NCBI RefSeq assembly: GCF_900105325.1
Contig: NZ_FNSU01000001.1
Location: 1,426,001 to 1,490,000 of the forward strand
From: Pseudomonas marginalis
GTDB taxonomy: Bacteria; Pseudomonadota; Gammaproteobacteria; Pseudomonadales; Pseudomonadaceae
Length of the DNA: 64,000 nucleotides
Direction: 5' to 3'
Positions 24,382 through 33,288 of this stretch are shown here, piece by piece. Each line of letters begins with the position of its first letter. Position 1 is the stretch's first letter. The notes under the pieces were generated by a model. The model saw nothing but the letters and a program-made list of their open reading frames with translations. It did no database searches and was not told the origin of the DNA. The translations under genes were made by a program, and so were the position numbers.

Positions 24382-24547
24382 AGGATCTTTTCTGAAGCTA
24401 GGAGGCGCATGGCTATGATCAAGCTTACTCAAACCGTCGATGCAACCTCAGTGACCGGTAAGAACCAAGAACTGCGGGGCACCATTGTCCCCGCTTCCTC
24501 TGCCAGTTTGTACAGCAAGATGAACCAAGTGAAATGGAGTAGAAATC

Positions 24548-25297
24548 ATGAAAGTAGGCATTCTGGGCACCGGCAATATCGGGAAGACACTTGTCCGTGA
24601 ATTGACCAAAGCGGGTCATGAGATCAAGGTTGCGAACTCTCGTGGCCCCGAGACAATAGACAAGCAGCTACTGGCAAACGGTGCCCGCGCGGTAACCGCT
24701 CAAGAGGCGGTGAGGGACGTGGACGTGATCATCCTATCGATCCCTTTTGCGAGTCACTCGACAGTCAAATCCCTTCTCGCGGGGGTCCCGGAAGAAACGG
24801 TCTTGATCGATACCGCCAACTATTATCCAGTGCGTGATGGAGCGATCGAGGCGATTGACACGGGTCAGGTGGAAAGCCTGTGGGTAGTGGAACAATTAGG
24901 CCGGCCGATCGCCAAGGCGTGGAACGCGATAGGAGCACAAGCATTCGCGGAATTTGGGATGGCGCCGGGAAGTCCCGATCGTATCGCGATACCCGTTGCT
25001 GCTGATCGCACAATCGATCGAGAAGTGGCGATGCGCCTGGTCGAAGAGACTGGCTTCGACGCATTCGATGCTGGATCGCTCGCGGATTCGTGGCGCCAGC
25101 AGCCTGCTGCGCCGGCTTACTGCACGAACCTTAAAAAGAAGGAGATGGCAGCGGCTCTCGCAACGGCCGAGAAGGATCGCCTCCCGAAACGTCGCGATTT
25201 GGTGTCCGCGATTGTGCAAGAACGCTTCGGTCTTGCGAACTTGAGCAATTCCGATGCCGACTTCCTTGAGAAGCTCAACCGGCTCATCTATATGTAA
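24548..25297 (+). CDS. NAD(P)/F420-reductase-like dinucleotide-binding protein
   Basis: A 249-residue Rossmann-fold protein. The N-terminus MKVGILGTGNIGKTLVRELT carries GxGNIG for NAD(P) binding, like NADP:F420 oxidoreductase and related reductases. Block DVDVIILSIPFASHS and VLIDTANYY follow in the usual places. Pseudomonads do not use F420, so it probably reduces a different cofactor or substrate. A ribosome site GGAG lies 8 bp before the ATG. It is preceded by 166 bp without a supportable gene and followed by decayed DNA. Confidence 0.88.
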   Translation: MKVGILGTGNIGKTLVRELTKAGHEIKVANSRGPETIDKQLLANGARAVTAQEAVRDVDVIILSIPFASHSTVKSLLAGVPEETVLIDTANYYPVRDGAIEAIDTGQVESLWVVEQLGRPIAKAWNAIGAQAFAEFGMAPGSPDRIAIPVAADRTIDREVAMRLVEETGFDAFDAGSLADSWRQQPAAPAYCTNLKKKEMAAALATAEKDRLPKRRDLVSAIVQERFGLANLSNSDADFLEKLNRLIYM

Positions 25298-25845
25298 GCC
25301 GCTGGGTCGGCTGTCTTTGAGCAAACTGGTCTTGTTCGCTTAACCTCGAGCGAACGAGTCCGCTTGCTCTGTTAGGACCTGGAGCAGGATCGTCGTGATG
25401 ACCACCTCGACGTCTTTGACACCCCCTTATCCGCAGGCATCGGCGCCACCTGGAGTGTGCCGACGGATACGGACGCGCGCGCCCTTCGCTTCTTCCTCGA
25501 TTTCCCTGCGGCGATTCAGGCCGCCTATGCAGTCGACAACACGCGCCTGTTTTTCAACGGTTCATCGATGGGTACGGCGATGACCAACCGTAACGCCGTG
25601 AATACCCCGGTAAGCGTCCGGCCAACACACCTTACGTTAAACGGACGCCCATCGATGCGGAAGCAGCTCGGCAATTTCACTCCCCCACAGCGTCGCCAGA
25701 CGTCGCATCCTTCAGATAAAAGCCATTCCGATACATATGACTGTTTGCGTTGCGGCTAGATGCCCGATTAGCCTAAACGTACTCTGAGGCATTGCAGTCA
25801 GCGCATGGTTCCACTTCTATTTAGGTTGGCTCAATCTGTGAAAAT
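25298..25845. other. Decayed coding DNA without an intact gene
   Basis: The plus strand at about 25376-25640 has an open frame reading DDHLDVFDTPLSAGIGATWS and FFLDFPAAIQAAYAVDNTRL. It looks like a protein fragment with Pseudomonas-like codon use, but I do not recognise its family. Nothing else in the interval is supported. Confidence 0.5.
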
Positions 25846-26061
25846 TCAGTCAATCCCAGGTAGCTTGGAAGTCGAACGCCTGCAGGTAGGTTGCAGGTCA
25901 AAGATGAGCCTGCTTTGATTTGCCTCGAGGCAAGCAACACAAGTTACGGCATGCTGAAGGACATCCGCTAGGTGAAGAAAGCTCAGGCCACTCGCACGCG
26001 AGCGTTTTAAAGAGGCAGGAACGATAGCGCCGCCCAGCCCCATCTCAACGTAGGATGGGAT
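25846..26061 (-). pseudogene. C-terminal fragment of a LysR-type effector domain (tentative)
   Basis: The minus frame reads PTIPSYVEMGLGGAIVPASL, SGLSFLHLADVLQHAVTCVA and NQSRLIFDL, followed by a tail and a stop. The pattern V..GLG.AIVPASL..L...G..F matches the end of LysR effector domains. The N-terminal HTH and most of the effector domain are missing. The fragment ends where the asparaginase fragment begins on the other strand. Confidence 0.4.
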
Positions 26062-26072
26062 CGTCGGGATGA

Positions 26073-26348
26073 TACTACGATGGCCATACCGTGCCCGTAG
26101 GGGACGGCAACGTTACGAATCAACTACTGCCAGAACTTGCCAACCTCGGCGACAAAACGTTGCTTGTGCGAAGCTCACGCACTGGCAGTGGCTCGCTGCA
26201 CCGTGGCACTTCGTATGATGCCGATAAGCGTTACGGATTTGTGGCCGTTGACGACCAGACGCCTGTCAAAGCCCGCCTGCTGACAGCGTTGGCGCTAACT
26301 CAGACGAGCGATCCAGTAGAAGTACATGAAACAATGTACAAATACTGA
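26073..26348 (+). pseudogene. C-terminal fragment of an L-asparaginase
   Basis: The frame reads YYDGHTVPVGDGNVTNQLLP, then ELANLGDKTLLVRSSRTGSG, YGFVAVDDQTPVKARLLTAL and ALTQTSDP before the stop. This is the C-terminal third of type II asparaginase (pattern G.GNV...L..........VRSSR.GSG...GF...D...KAR..L.LALT.T.D). A stop codon precedes it (TGA at 26070-26072). The N-terminal catalytic threonine regions are absent. The gene is a truncated relic. Confidence 0.85.
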
Positions 26349-26599
26349 CCTGATCTGCCACCCAGACGCTGATCAGGGTCACTTACGAAGTCACTTCGCT
26401 GGGCGCCAGTTAAGGGGCCCTGCCTCAAGGAGCTCGCTCTCAGCAGCTCGTGATCAACGGATACGATCTCTGGCCCATTGGGCGCTACAACTTAAGTGTT
26501 TTCCAAAGTCAGTCGGCATAACTCAGGCAGATATAGACATCGAGCCATCCGGTCGGCTTCACGAAACGCTTGACGCCGGCCATTTTTATGCATGGTCAG

Positions 26600-27070
26600 T
26601 CATGCCGATGGTGGCTGTCCTCTGCGCTTTTCGGACTTCGTCGTAGGCGAGCTGGCCTGGTCTGTAGCCTGCCCGACGTGAGCCGCAGATGAAGCTGACT
26701 CACTGACGCGCTCCCGCATCACCACGTTTTGCACGCGATGGGGCAGGATACCGACACGACGCGCCTCGATCTTGAAGGTCACCCGGGCATTGTCTTCGCT
26801 GTCCTCCCACTCATCGCGCACGGTGCGGCCTTCGACCAACACGCGCATACCTTTCTGATACAGCGTGCTCCAGTGTTCAGCCTCGCGGTGCCAGAGCTCG
26901 ACCGGCGCCCAATAGCCGCCTCGATCCTCATAGCTGCCATCGCGTGGCACGGGGTTGTCGAAGTACACATTCAGCCGCAGCAAGCGCCGTGGCTCGTCAT
27001 TGCCTGACGGGAACTCCTGGAACTCTGGCGCACTGCCGATGTTGCCTTCGCCGACGAAAAAAGTACTCAT
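26600..27070 (-). CDS. ssb: ICE single-stranded DNA-binding protein
   Basis: A 156-residue ICE SSB of the short-OB-fold type. The start MSTFFVGEGNIGSAPEFQEF is followed by RRLLRLNVYFDNPVPRD, YWAPVELWHREAEHWSTLYQ and GMRVLVEGRTVRDEWED. The C-terminal tail ends RRGQPPSA and lacks the acidic DDDIPF-like tip of chromosomal SSB. The start at 27070 is used because earlier codons in frame read the end of the DUF3158 gene. The start overlaps the DUF3158 stop by 4 bp. It probably coats ICE single strands during transfer and replication with TopB. Confidence 0.92.
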   Translation of the reverse strand: MSTFFVGEGNIGSAPEFQEFPSGNDEPRRLLRLNVYFDNPVPRDGSYEDRGGYWAPVELWHREAEHWSTLYQKGMRVLVEGRTVRDEWEDSEDNARVTFKIEARRVGILPHRVQNVVMRERVSESASSAAHVGQATDQASSPTTKSEKRRGQPPSA

Positions 27071-27585
27071 CGTGATATCTCCGCTGCTGGTGTGAACTGG
27101 CGCAGCAGCCGTTCGGCGCTGGCCATTTTGATCGCGCAGGTTGAAGCTTGACGGTAGAGCGAATGCACCACGCTCATCTGCAAGTTCAGTGCAATGCGCT
27201 CGCATTCGAAACGGTGTAACCCCTCGCGTACGGCTTGCGGCAAGGCTTTGTTGGAGGCTTGGCGTTCCCAGACCGCAACGCCCATACGGGCGAAATCACG
27301 GGTGCGCCATCGCAAAAAGGTGCTGCCCGCACTGGTGTTCTGCAGCACGAATCGAATATCCAGCAGCGAGTAAGGCGGTTGTCCGGCCTGCTGCGCCACA
27401 GCCTCCATCAGACGACGTAACTGCGCCTCGGTTTCCCTCGCCACCTGCGCCAGGTATTCCAGTTCCCCCTTACCCTTAAAAGGTTTTAAAAGGCCTTTTA
27501 GGTAGACAGCGTGTTCCAGCTGTCGATAGGCATCCGGTGTTAGTGTTTCGAGGGGCATTGGTTGAGTCGAGATAATGGGCTTCAT
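27067..27585 (-). CDS. DUF3158 family ICE protein
   Basis: A 172-residue protein conserved between ssb and TIGR03761 in PFGI-1-type ICEs. It opens with PMPLETLTPDAYRQLEHAVY and LKGLLKPFKGKGELEYLAQV. The central part has the arginine-rich LRWRTRDFARMGVAVWERQA. It is helical, has no signal peptide and probably acts in replication or DNA processing. It overlaps both neighbours by 4 bp, so the operon is translationally coupled. The biochemical role is unknown. Confidence 0.9.
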   Translation of the reverse strand: MKPIISTQPMPLETLTPDAYRQLEHAVYLKGLLKPFKGKGELEYLAQVARETEAQLRRLMEAVAQQAGQPPYSLLDIRFVLQNTSAGSTFLRWRTRDFARMGVAVWERQASNKALPQAVREGLHRFECERIALNLQMSVVHSLYRQASTCAIKMASAERLLRQFTPAAEISR

Positions 27586-28337
27586 GCTTCGTCCTCAGGC
27601 TCATCCACTGCGGCAGATGGGACTACCACGTCCTCCACCAGCACATCAGCGTCATCCACAGCCAAAGCGCCACGACGAATGATCGGTGGCGCGAACTGGG
27701 AGCGGCGATGTCCCTCAAGGATGTCCATAGGGGGTAATCCAAACTTCTCCATGGCCGCCAGAGCACGAGCGTTGTGCGCCGCCATGTCATCACGGGTGAC
27801 GCCTGCATGCCGATAGCGCTGCGCCTGCCCGAACAGGCTGCGCAGCAGGTGGGCGCCGTCGTCGATCCAGGCTTCCATGTCCCGGCGACCGATCAAGGCG
27901 GTGTGATGGGCCAACAGGGTATGTCGCACCAAGGTGTCGTAGTCAGTCAGCAGGTAAGCGGCGAGGAAGCCCAGTTGGCTGCCGATGTACAACGGCAAGG
28001 TGACGGGATGGATGTTGAGGTTGTCGCTCATGTCGATCTGCGTCGGCAGGTCCTGTCTGATCCGGTCCAACTGCTGGGTCAGTTCGAGCATCCCAGCCTT
28101 GGCCTGCATCAATTTCTCTTCGAGCTGCACGATCGCCCAATCGGCATAGGGGGCGTCCTGCGCTGCGGCCTGTTTGATCAGGTTAGTGACGCTGATGTAG
28201 CCCGCCATACCCATGATCGAGTGGACGCCTTCGCGTGCGGTTCGACCTTGCCAGATTCGGGCGGCGTGGTGGGTGTGCAGTGTCAGGGTGATGCTGCTGC
28301 GCAATGAGCCCAGGTTGAGCTGATAGTGATCGGCCAC
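27582..28337 (-). CDS. PFL_4669/TIGR03761 family ICE protein
   Basis: A 251-residue protein of the TIGR03761 family. Signature sequences are LNLGSLRSSITLTLHTHHAA, ARIWQGRTA and HSIMGMAGYISVTNLIKQAA, then VQLEEKLMQAKAGMLELTQQ. The C-terminal about 30 residues are acidic and of low complexity (DADVLVEDVVVPSAAVDEPE). It lies between STY4528 and DUF3158 in this class of ICE. It is cytoplasmic and probably part of the replication or maintenance module. Overlap with DUF3158 is 4 bp. Confidence 0.92.
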   Translation of the reverse strand: MADHYQLNLGSLRSSITLTLHTHHAARIWQGRTAREGVHSIMGMAGYISVTNLIKQAAAQDAPYADWAIVQLEEKLMQAKAGMLELTQQLDRIRQDLPTQIDMSDNLNIHPVTLPLYIGSQLGFLAAYLLTDYDTLVRHTLLAHHTALIGRRDMEAWIDDGAHLLRSLFGQAQRYRHAGVTRDDMAAHNARALAAMEKFGLPPMDILEGHRRSQFAPPIIRRGALAVDDADVLVEDVVVPSAAVDEPEDEA

Positions 28338-28481
28338 GGTGTCGTCCTCGCATAGGCTTGGACTGGAACGTTGCGACAGATGAGGGTCAAGGACAGCCGA
28401 AAAGCTGAATGCGGTGTGTTCGATTTGGTTCGAGACGATTAATTTCCGACGCGCTCGACAGTGATGCCAGTGGCATCAAAT

Positions 28482-29669
28482 CTACTGACGTCCAGAGCGT
28501 TTGCTGCGCAGCTGGCGCAGTTCATCCAGGCACGCTTGGGCGAGGGCAGAGGCAGGTTCGCCCTTTTTCCTAAGCTGGCGCGGGGGAGCGGGTGGCGATT
28601 CTGCAATGGGTAACGATTCAGCCTGACCTGCCCAAGGGCGGAAATCGCCTTTCAGCGCCCGCTGGATCAGGCCCATCAGATACGCCGCCGGTTTACGGAC
28701 GCTGCCTGCCGCACACCGTGCGGCCGCTTCGTTGAGCACCGCCTGCCGATCCGCTGGTTTCAGCTTGTTCAGCGTCACGGTGACGGCCTGCCGCTCGCTC
28801 GGACTCAGGTGCAGCGGATCGGGCCAGTGCAGGTTATCCACTGCTGGGGTCGCGCGCGGTACAGTACAACTACTTTCGTTTAATACAGTACAGGCGGCAT
28901 TCGGATTCCGAACGGTGCCGGAAACATGGGCGTTCGGACCCGGTTCGGAAACCGAACGAGGTTCCACACGATTCCGAACGGGGTAGTCGCCACCCAGTTC
29001 GGAATCGTGTAACGCTTCATTCGGCGCCTTATCCAATCCTTGTTTTGTCCAATGGTCGCTCCAACTGTCGAGCCGGGTGGGGAGTTGACCCAAATCGATA
29101 TCGGTGTCCTGACGAATTTCATCCAAAACATTCTGAGCAACAATTCGCACCGCCTTGGTTGCATGAGAGAGGGCATGTCCGACCAGCTCCAGATAATCCT
29201 GATCCAGCTCCATGGCTTCGGCGGGCGTTAACGGTTCATCGTGCAGGACGTACAGAGAGCCTTGTAGGCGCCCGCTAAGCTGATCGCGACCACGACTCAC
29301 CAAACTGAGCCAGCGCGTCAGCCTGAGCATCGTCAAGACGCGAGCGATGGTCTCACGGGAGGCTGACGTACCGTAGGGCACGCTCGACAGATAAGGCTGT
29401 AAATCCTCATAACGCGGTGTGACCACGCCTTGGCCTTGCAGCATGAGTCGGAATACTTGCCAGGCATTCCGTTCCAAGGGCGTTAGCCGACTATCCAGCA
29501 GCAGCCGACGCGGCACGACTTCGTGAGATTGGCCACTGAACAAAAAGCCCGCCTGCAGGGCCTGGTTGGAAGGAGGTTCAGTGGTGGGGCGTGCGGGCCA
29601 ACGTTCACTTAGTTGTTGGGTGCATTGCTGCAGAACACGCTGCCAGCGACTGGAACGGGAAGTGTTCAT
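28482..29669 (-). CDS. STY4528 family ICE replication-associated protein
   Basis: A 395-residue protein of the STY4528 family found on pathogenicity-island-type ICEs. The N-terminal half contains a winged-helix-like segment (LLLDSRLTPLERNAWQVFRL, LSSVPYGTSASRETIARVLT, LRLTRWLSLVSRGRDQ). The C-terminal half is a low-complexity linker followed by SERQAVTVTLNKLKPADRQA and AYLMGLIQRALKGDFRPWAG. The start at 29669 overlaps the DUF2857 stop (ATGA); 11 codons further upstream are open but belong to the other gene. A DNA-binding initiator-like role is likely but unproven. Confidence 0.9.
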   Translation of the reverse strand: MNTSRSSRWQRVLQQCTQQLSERWPARPTTEPPSNQALQAGFLFSGQSHEVVPRRLLLDSRLTPLERNAWQVFRLMLQGQGVVTPRYEDLQPYLSSVPYGTSASRETIARVLTMLRLTRWLSLVSRGRDQLSGRLQGSLYVLHDEPLTPAEAMELDQDYLELVGHALSHATKAVRIVAQNVLDEIRQDTDIDLGQLPTRLDSWSDHWTKQGLDKAPNEALHDSELGGDYPVRNRVEPRSVSEPGPNAHVSGTVRNPNAACTVLNESSCTVPRATPAVDNLHWPDPLHLSPSERQAVTVTLNKLKPADRQAVLNEAAARCAAGSVRKPAAYLMGLIQRALKGDFRPWAGQAESLPIAESPPAPPRQLRKKGEPASALAQACLDELRQLRSKRSGRQ

Positions 29670-30214
29670 GTTCCGTTGCTGTAATGGTCGATCTGCTGCC
29701 AAACGATGGTCAAGCTGATCTGTTGCTCCTCTGCCAACATCATCATGGCGTCGAGCTGATCCTCAGCACCGTCCTCAGCGCGTAGTTGGCACCAACGCTG
29801 CCAGAGCGCATGTTCTTGCGCTTCGCTCAAGTTCTGAGGACGGCCCTTACGGGTTTCTATCTTGAGCAGACGTCGACGCAAGGCGGTTTCCGAATGCGCC
29901 AAGCCGAAATACTGATACATGATGGTACTGCTGGCACCGAGCTTGAGCGCTCGGTTGATCAGGCGCTCGTTCTGTTCATCACGTTCGGCTTGGTCGATCA
30001 ACCGATGCAACACCGGCGAATCAATCTTGACCTCAACCCAGGGCACGGTCGCATGGGCCAGGCGTGACAGTGTGGTCGGCGGTAAGGATTGCAACAGGTA
30101 GATGTCTTCTTCGCCCAGTCCGAGTGCTTTGCAGCGTTGCAGATTACCCAGGCGCAACTCGTGAAGGACCTGGGTCAGCATGGCCTGGTTGAGCACATTG
30201 AAGGACAGGTTCAT
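29666..30214 (-). CDS. DUF2857 family ICE protein
   Basis: A 182-residue helical protein. Characteristic parts are LRLGNLQRCKALGLGEEDIY, LPPTTLSRLAHATVPWVEVK and LIDQAERDEQNERLINRALK. The segment LGASSTIMYQYFGLAHSETA resembles a helix-turn-helix of flagellar master regulators (FlhC/TraF-like), and DUF2857 proteins are often linked to such regulators. That suggests a DNA-binding control role in the maintenance operon. It overlaps parB by 4 bp and STY4528 by 4 bp. Confidence 0.88.
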   Translation of the reverse strand: MNLSFNVLNQAMLTQVLHELRLGNLQRCKALGLGEEDIYLLQSLPPTTLSRLAHATVPWVEVKIDSPVLHRLIDQAERDEQNERLINRALKLGASSTIMYQYFGLAHSETALRRRLLKIETRKGRPQNLSEAQEHALWQRWCQLRAEDGAEDQLDAMMMLAEEQQISLTIVWQQIDHYSNGT

Positions 30215-31794
30215 GGCAGCTCCCTTAGTGAATCGTCTTCATGGGTAAGCGTTAAGTCGATCAGGCGCCGGGCTAAGCGAATGAGGCGATACAGTTTGAT
30301 TAACAGATAGTCGGGCAGTCGTTCCAGTCCTACGTCCACGGCGGGACGATCTGCTAGCGGGAGCTGATAGACCCCCAATAGCAGTTGCCCGAACAGAGCG
30401 GAGGGCAGTTGCTTGCGATCCTCCCAACTCACGCCGTCTTGAGCGCGCAGTAAGGCAAGGAGCATCAGGTGAACGCCGGCCGCACGAGGCGCAGCAAGAT
30501 TAAGTTGCTCGATGTTCAGGGTGAAGCCCAAGCCATGCTTCTGGTCGATGATGCTCTCGGGCTGTCCGGCATAGGCCGCCATTTCCCGAGCCAGGCCGGC
30601 GATGGCTAAACGCAGTTGTTCGGGGATATCTAGTGTTGGTGCGATGATCCAGATGTCGTCGGTTAGGCAGGTTTCGACGGCTTGTGCTGGTTCGGAAGCA
30701 GTGGCGCGATCAATCTGTTCGCGGATCTGCTGAACACGTGACGGAGGGCTAACGGCTGATACCACATCCGGTTCGGGCAGCGTGAGCTGCTCCTCTCGCT
30801 CTGTTTCGGTCATCGTGCTGGTTTCAGGTGATTTGGAACGCGGCTCGGTGGCGTGAGGCTCGGCCGCGGTCTCATCGATGCTCGGCAGAGGGTTGTTCTC
30901 TGATGGCGTGACGACCACGCCGGACGTCCGAATAGCCCGTTGGGTATCGCCAAGCTCCAGGGCCAGCATGCGGTAGGACTGTCCGAGTAAGCGACTCATG
31001 CGTTCGAGCAGTTCATCCTGGATTTGCTCAAGATCGAAGGACTCTGGGTCGGCATCGAATTGCCCTAGGGTGTCGAGCCAAAACTCGGGAAAAGCGATGG
31101 CGTCGGTTGGGTAACGATTCCAGGTTCGTTCCGCCTGGCTACGCAGACCAATCAGACGTTCAATTTTTGGTTTTCCCAACCCTGCATACAGAGTTTGTGG
31201 AATGGCGGGCAGTAGGTGTTCGAGGGTGTCAAGCATCCGGCTGATATGCGACTGGGAAATCGGATAGCCTCCAGCAGCAAGACGTCGTGCCAGCTCACGT
31301 TGCGAGAGTGTTGCTCCATCTGATTCGAGCATGGTCTTGAGTTTGGTCACTGCCAGAGCACGTTCGATGAAGGTGAGCTGGCCGTGCAAATCGCTTTCGG
31401 CAAGATGGCCGAGTAGGGCGCTGACTTCGTCGGTCCAGGGTCGGAACAGGCAATGAACGCGAAAGAAGCGCTCGTCGCGAGTTTCCTGCCACAGCTCGCC
31501 GAGAATCGCCAAGCGCGTGTTACCGCCGTTGCGGATGATGAAATAGGTTTCACCCGGACGGCGAGTAATTGGTGGCGGTTGATCCAGCCCGCGTTCACGG
31601 ATCGAAGCCTTGATATCGTCATACAGCGGATTACGGATGAAACGTGGGTTGTGTTCGTAGGGGCGCAACTGCTCCAGAGTGACCAGCATAGGCGTATCAG
31701 TGACTGGATCGGACAACTGCTCCAGTTCTGGGCCGCGAGGGAAATGATCCTGGTGTAGTTTTTCGGTGATCTGCTCCTGAGTGAGCGTCTTCAT
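30211..31794 (-). CDS. parB: ParB-family protein, PFGI-1 ICE class (TIGR03764)
   Basis: A 527-residue ParB-type protein. The N-terminal ParB/Srx domain reads VTLEQLRPYEHNPRFIRNPL, YDDIKASIRERGLDQPPPIT and IIRNGGNTRLAILGELW. A helix-turn-helix region follows (LSQRELARRLAAGGYPISQS). The C-terminal 250 residues include a Thr/Glu-rich linker and a distinct domain specific to ICE ParBs. It is longer than plasmid ParB, as usual for this class. Together with ParA it should stabilise the excised ICE. It lies 14 bp upstream of nothing coding except the 69-aa gene. Confidence 0.92.
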   Translation of the reverse strand: MKTLTQEQITEKLHQDHFPRGPELEQLSDPVTDTPMLVTLEQLRPYEHNPRFIRNPLYDDIKASIRERGLDQPPPITRRPGETYFIIRNGGNTRLAILGELWQETRDERFFRVHCLFRPWTDEVSALLGHLAESDLHGQLTFIERALAVTKLKTMLESDGATLSQRELARRLAAGGYPISQSHISRMLDTLEHLLPAIPQTLYAGLGKPKIERLIGLRSQAERTWNRYPTDAIAFPEFWLDTLGQFDADPESFDLEQIQDELLERMSRLLGQSYRMLALELGDTQRAIRTSGVVVTPSENNPLPSIDETAAEPHATEPRSKSPETSTMTETEREEQLTLPEPDVVSAVSPPSRVQQIREQIDRATASEPAQAVETCLTDDIWIIAPTLDIPEQLRLAIAGLAREMAAYAGQPESIIDQKHGLGFTLNIEQLNLAAPRAAGVHLMLLALLRAQDGVSWEDRKQLPSALFGQLLLGVYQLPLADRPAVDVGLERLPDYLLIKLYRLIRLARRLIDLTLTHEDDSLRELP

Positions 31795-31808
31795 TGGAGC
31801 AACCTCAG

Positions 31809-32018
31809 TTAACGCCGGGGGCGCAAATGGTCACCAACCTCGAACTTGACGATCTCGGCAGTGCCCGAATCTTCGAAATAACGAGACAGTTCCGCGACGA
31901 ACCAACCCATGGCTGATCGCCCGCCTTGCAGTCGAAAGACCACCGTGCAGTACTCCTCGCAAGATGGCTGGTGCGGTTGAGTGGACGGATGAACGTAGAT
32001 GGGAAAATGATCCAGCAT
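31809..32018 (-). CDS. Small ICE hypothetical protein between parA and parB
   Basis: A 69-residue protein starting MLDHFPIYVHPSTQPHQPSC. It has two Cys residues (SCEEYC) and a basic C-terminus (DHLRPRR). The ATG at 32018 is supported by GAGGAG 6 bp upstream; an ATG 11 codons earlier lacks a site. It is in line with parA and parB. No family is recognised. Some related ICEs carry a replicative helicase gene in this interval, and I see no trace of one here. Confidence 0.7.
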   Translation of the reverse strand: MLDHFPIYVHPSTQPHQPSCEEYCTVVFRLQGGRSAMGWFVAELSRYFEDSGTAEIVKFEVGDHLRPRR

Positions 32019-32100
32019 CAAATACTCCTCGCCAGATACCGCTGGCATCAAAATCGATTAACCTAAACAGCTATCGAGAACACTCGCACGACGAGTCGCC

Positions 32101-32943
32101 TCATTTAATCACCGAGACTCTATTTACCGTGTAGATTGCCGAACGCCATTCCGGGAACAACTCGGCGGCCAACGCTTGCATGGTTTCAAGCGTTGATGGC
32201 GAACGTCGTTCGAGTGACTGGTGACTCTCAATTCTGTGTACTGGAAGTCCAAGAGACGCAGCGTTGAGGTACGCTACCCGGTCTGGAATTACGGTATCTA
32301 GGATTGATATGTCGGGCGTTTTGATGAAGGTTTCGCGCAGACCCCGAATGATCATTCGAGTATCTTTCCACCGTGCGTTCACTTGGTTAAGTAGCAGTCG
32401 CAACGGGGGCGTTGTTATGCCCAAGTGACGAAACGGTTCTAGCTCACTCAGCAGCTTAAGGGTGCCGCGATGCAGTTCGCGGGCGGCGAGCATTTCCGGG
32501 GTGATGGGCGAGAGTGCAACGTCTGAGACCAGCGCAGCCATCTCCAGTAGTGCGCTGCGTGCGCCTTGTGTATCGATCAAAAGCAGATCGTACCCAACGC
32601 GGAAATTGCCGAGCAAATTCCGCAGCCGCAGTCGCCCGTCTGGTGCATGCAGAAGCAATGTGTTCAGTCGGCCTTGATCGTCATTGGAGATAATCAAGTC
32701 GAGACCTGTGACCATTGTCCTGGAAATGATCTGTTCAGGAGCTGTCAGATTGAGTGCGATAAACTCGTACGCACCTGCTATCGCTTTGTGATTCAATGCG
32801 TAGTAGCTGGAGAGGGTGGGTTGGCTATCGAGGTCGAGTAGCAGGACGCGTAAGCCCGCATCCGCCAGCAGACCGCCGAGATTGGCAGCTACTGTTGTTT
32901 TGCCTACTCCACCTTTGGTGGAAACCACCGAGACTATACGCAT
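32101..32943 (-). CDS. parA: ParA-family partition ATPase (Soj-like)
   Basis: A 280-residue ParA/Soj ATPase. The deviant Walker A KGGVGKTT lies at residues about 10-17 in MRIVSVVSTKGGVGKTTVAA. Walker A' is DLDSQPTLSSYY, and the B motif is DLLLIDTQGARSALLEMAAL. No N-terminal DNA-binding extension is present, as in the short ParAs. The start at 32943 is preferred to an ATG 10 codons upstream that overlaps the alpA end. In ICEs of this family Soj is required for stable maintenance of the excised circle. Confidence 0.95.
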   Translation of the reverse strand: MRIVSVVSTKGGVGKTTVAANLGGLLADAGLRVLLLDLDSQPTLSSYYALNHKAIAGAYEFIALNLTAPEQIISRTMVTGLDLIISNDDQGRLNTLLLHAPDGRLRLRNLLGNFRVGYDLLLIDTQGARSALLEMAALVSDVALSPITPEMLAARELHRGTLKLLSELEPFRHLGITTPPLRLLLNQVNARWKDTRMIIRGLRETFIKTPDISILDTVIPDRVAYLNAASLGLPVHRIESHQSLERRSPSTLETMQALAAELFPEWRSAIYTVNRVSVIK

Positions 32944-32947
32944 GGCA

Positions 32948-33178
32948 TCAGGCCTGCTGGTCCAACTGTTCAATGACCCACTGCTCTATCTCCAGTGAAT
33001 CCCAGCCAACCGCCCGCTGCCCAATGCGCTTGGCTCGAGGAAATCTACCTTCCTTCATCAGGTTGTAGATGTGCGACCGTTTGAAACCGGTTTTTCGCTC
33101 TACCTCTTCACGGCGCATGATATGGCGCTCGACCTTGGGGTTAGGTGCATCAGCGGTAGAGAAGGATTGATTGAGCAT
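32948..33178 (-). CDS. alpA: AlpA-family transcriptional regulator
   Basis: A 76-residue MerR-like HTH protein of the AlpA family. The core MRREEVERKTGFKRSHIYNL with MKEGRFPRAKRIGQRAVGWD and EIEQWV is diagnostic. The ATG at 33178 has GGAG 8 bp upstream and is preferred to the ATG three codons earlier. AlpA proteins on mobile elements activate excision or early transcription. It is the first gene of the parA-parB-replication operon. The stop lies 4 bp before the parA start. Confidence 0.92.
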   Translation of the reverse strand: MLNQSFSTADAPNPKVERHIMRREEVERKTGFKRSHIYNLMKEGRFPRAKRIGQRAVGWDSLEIEQWVIEQLDQQA

Positions 33179-33288
33179 TGTGGTCACTCCTGGCGCCGTA
33201 TGGCATCGGGTGGGAAGTGACCTGGATTCAATACCAGAAAGCGAGAGAAGTCATTGCACTGCAACTGGAGTGATTGCCGCGCAAGGTC

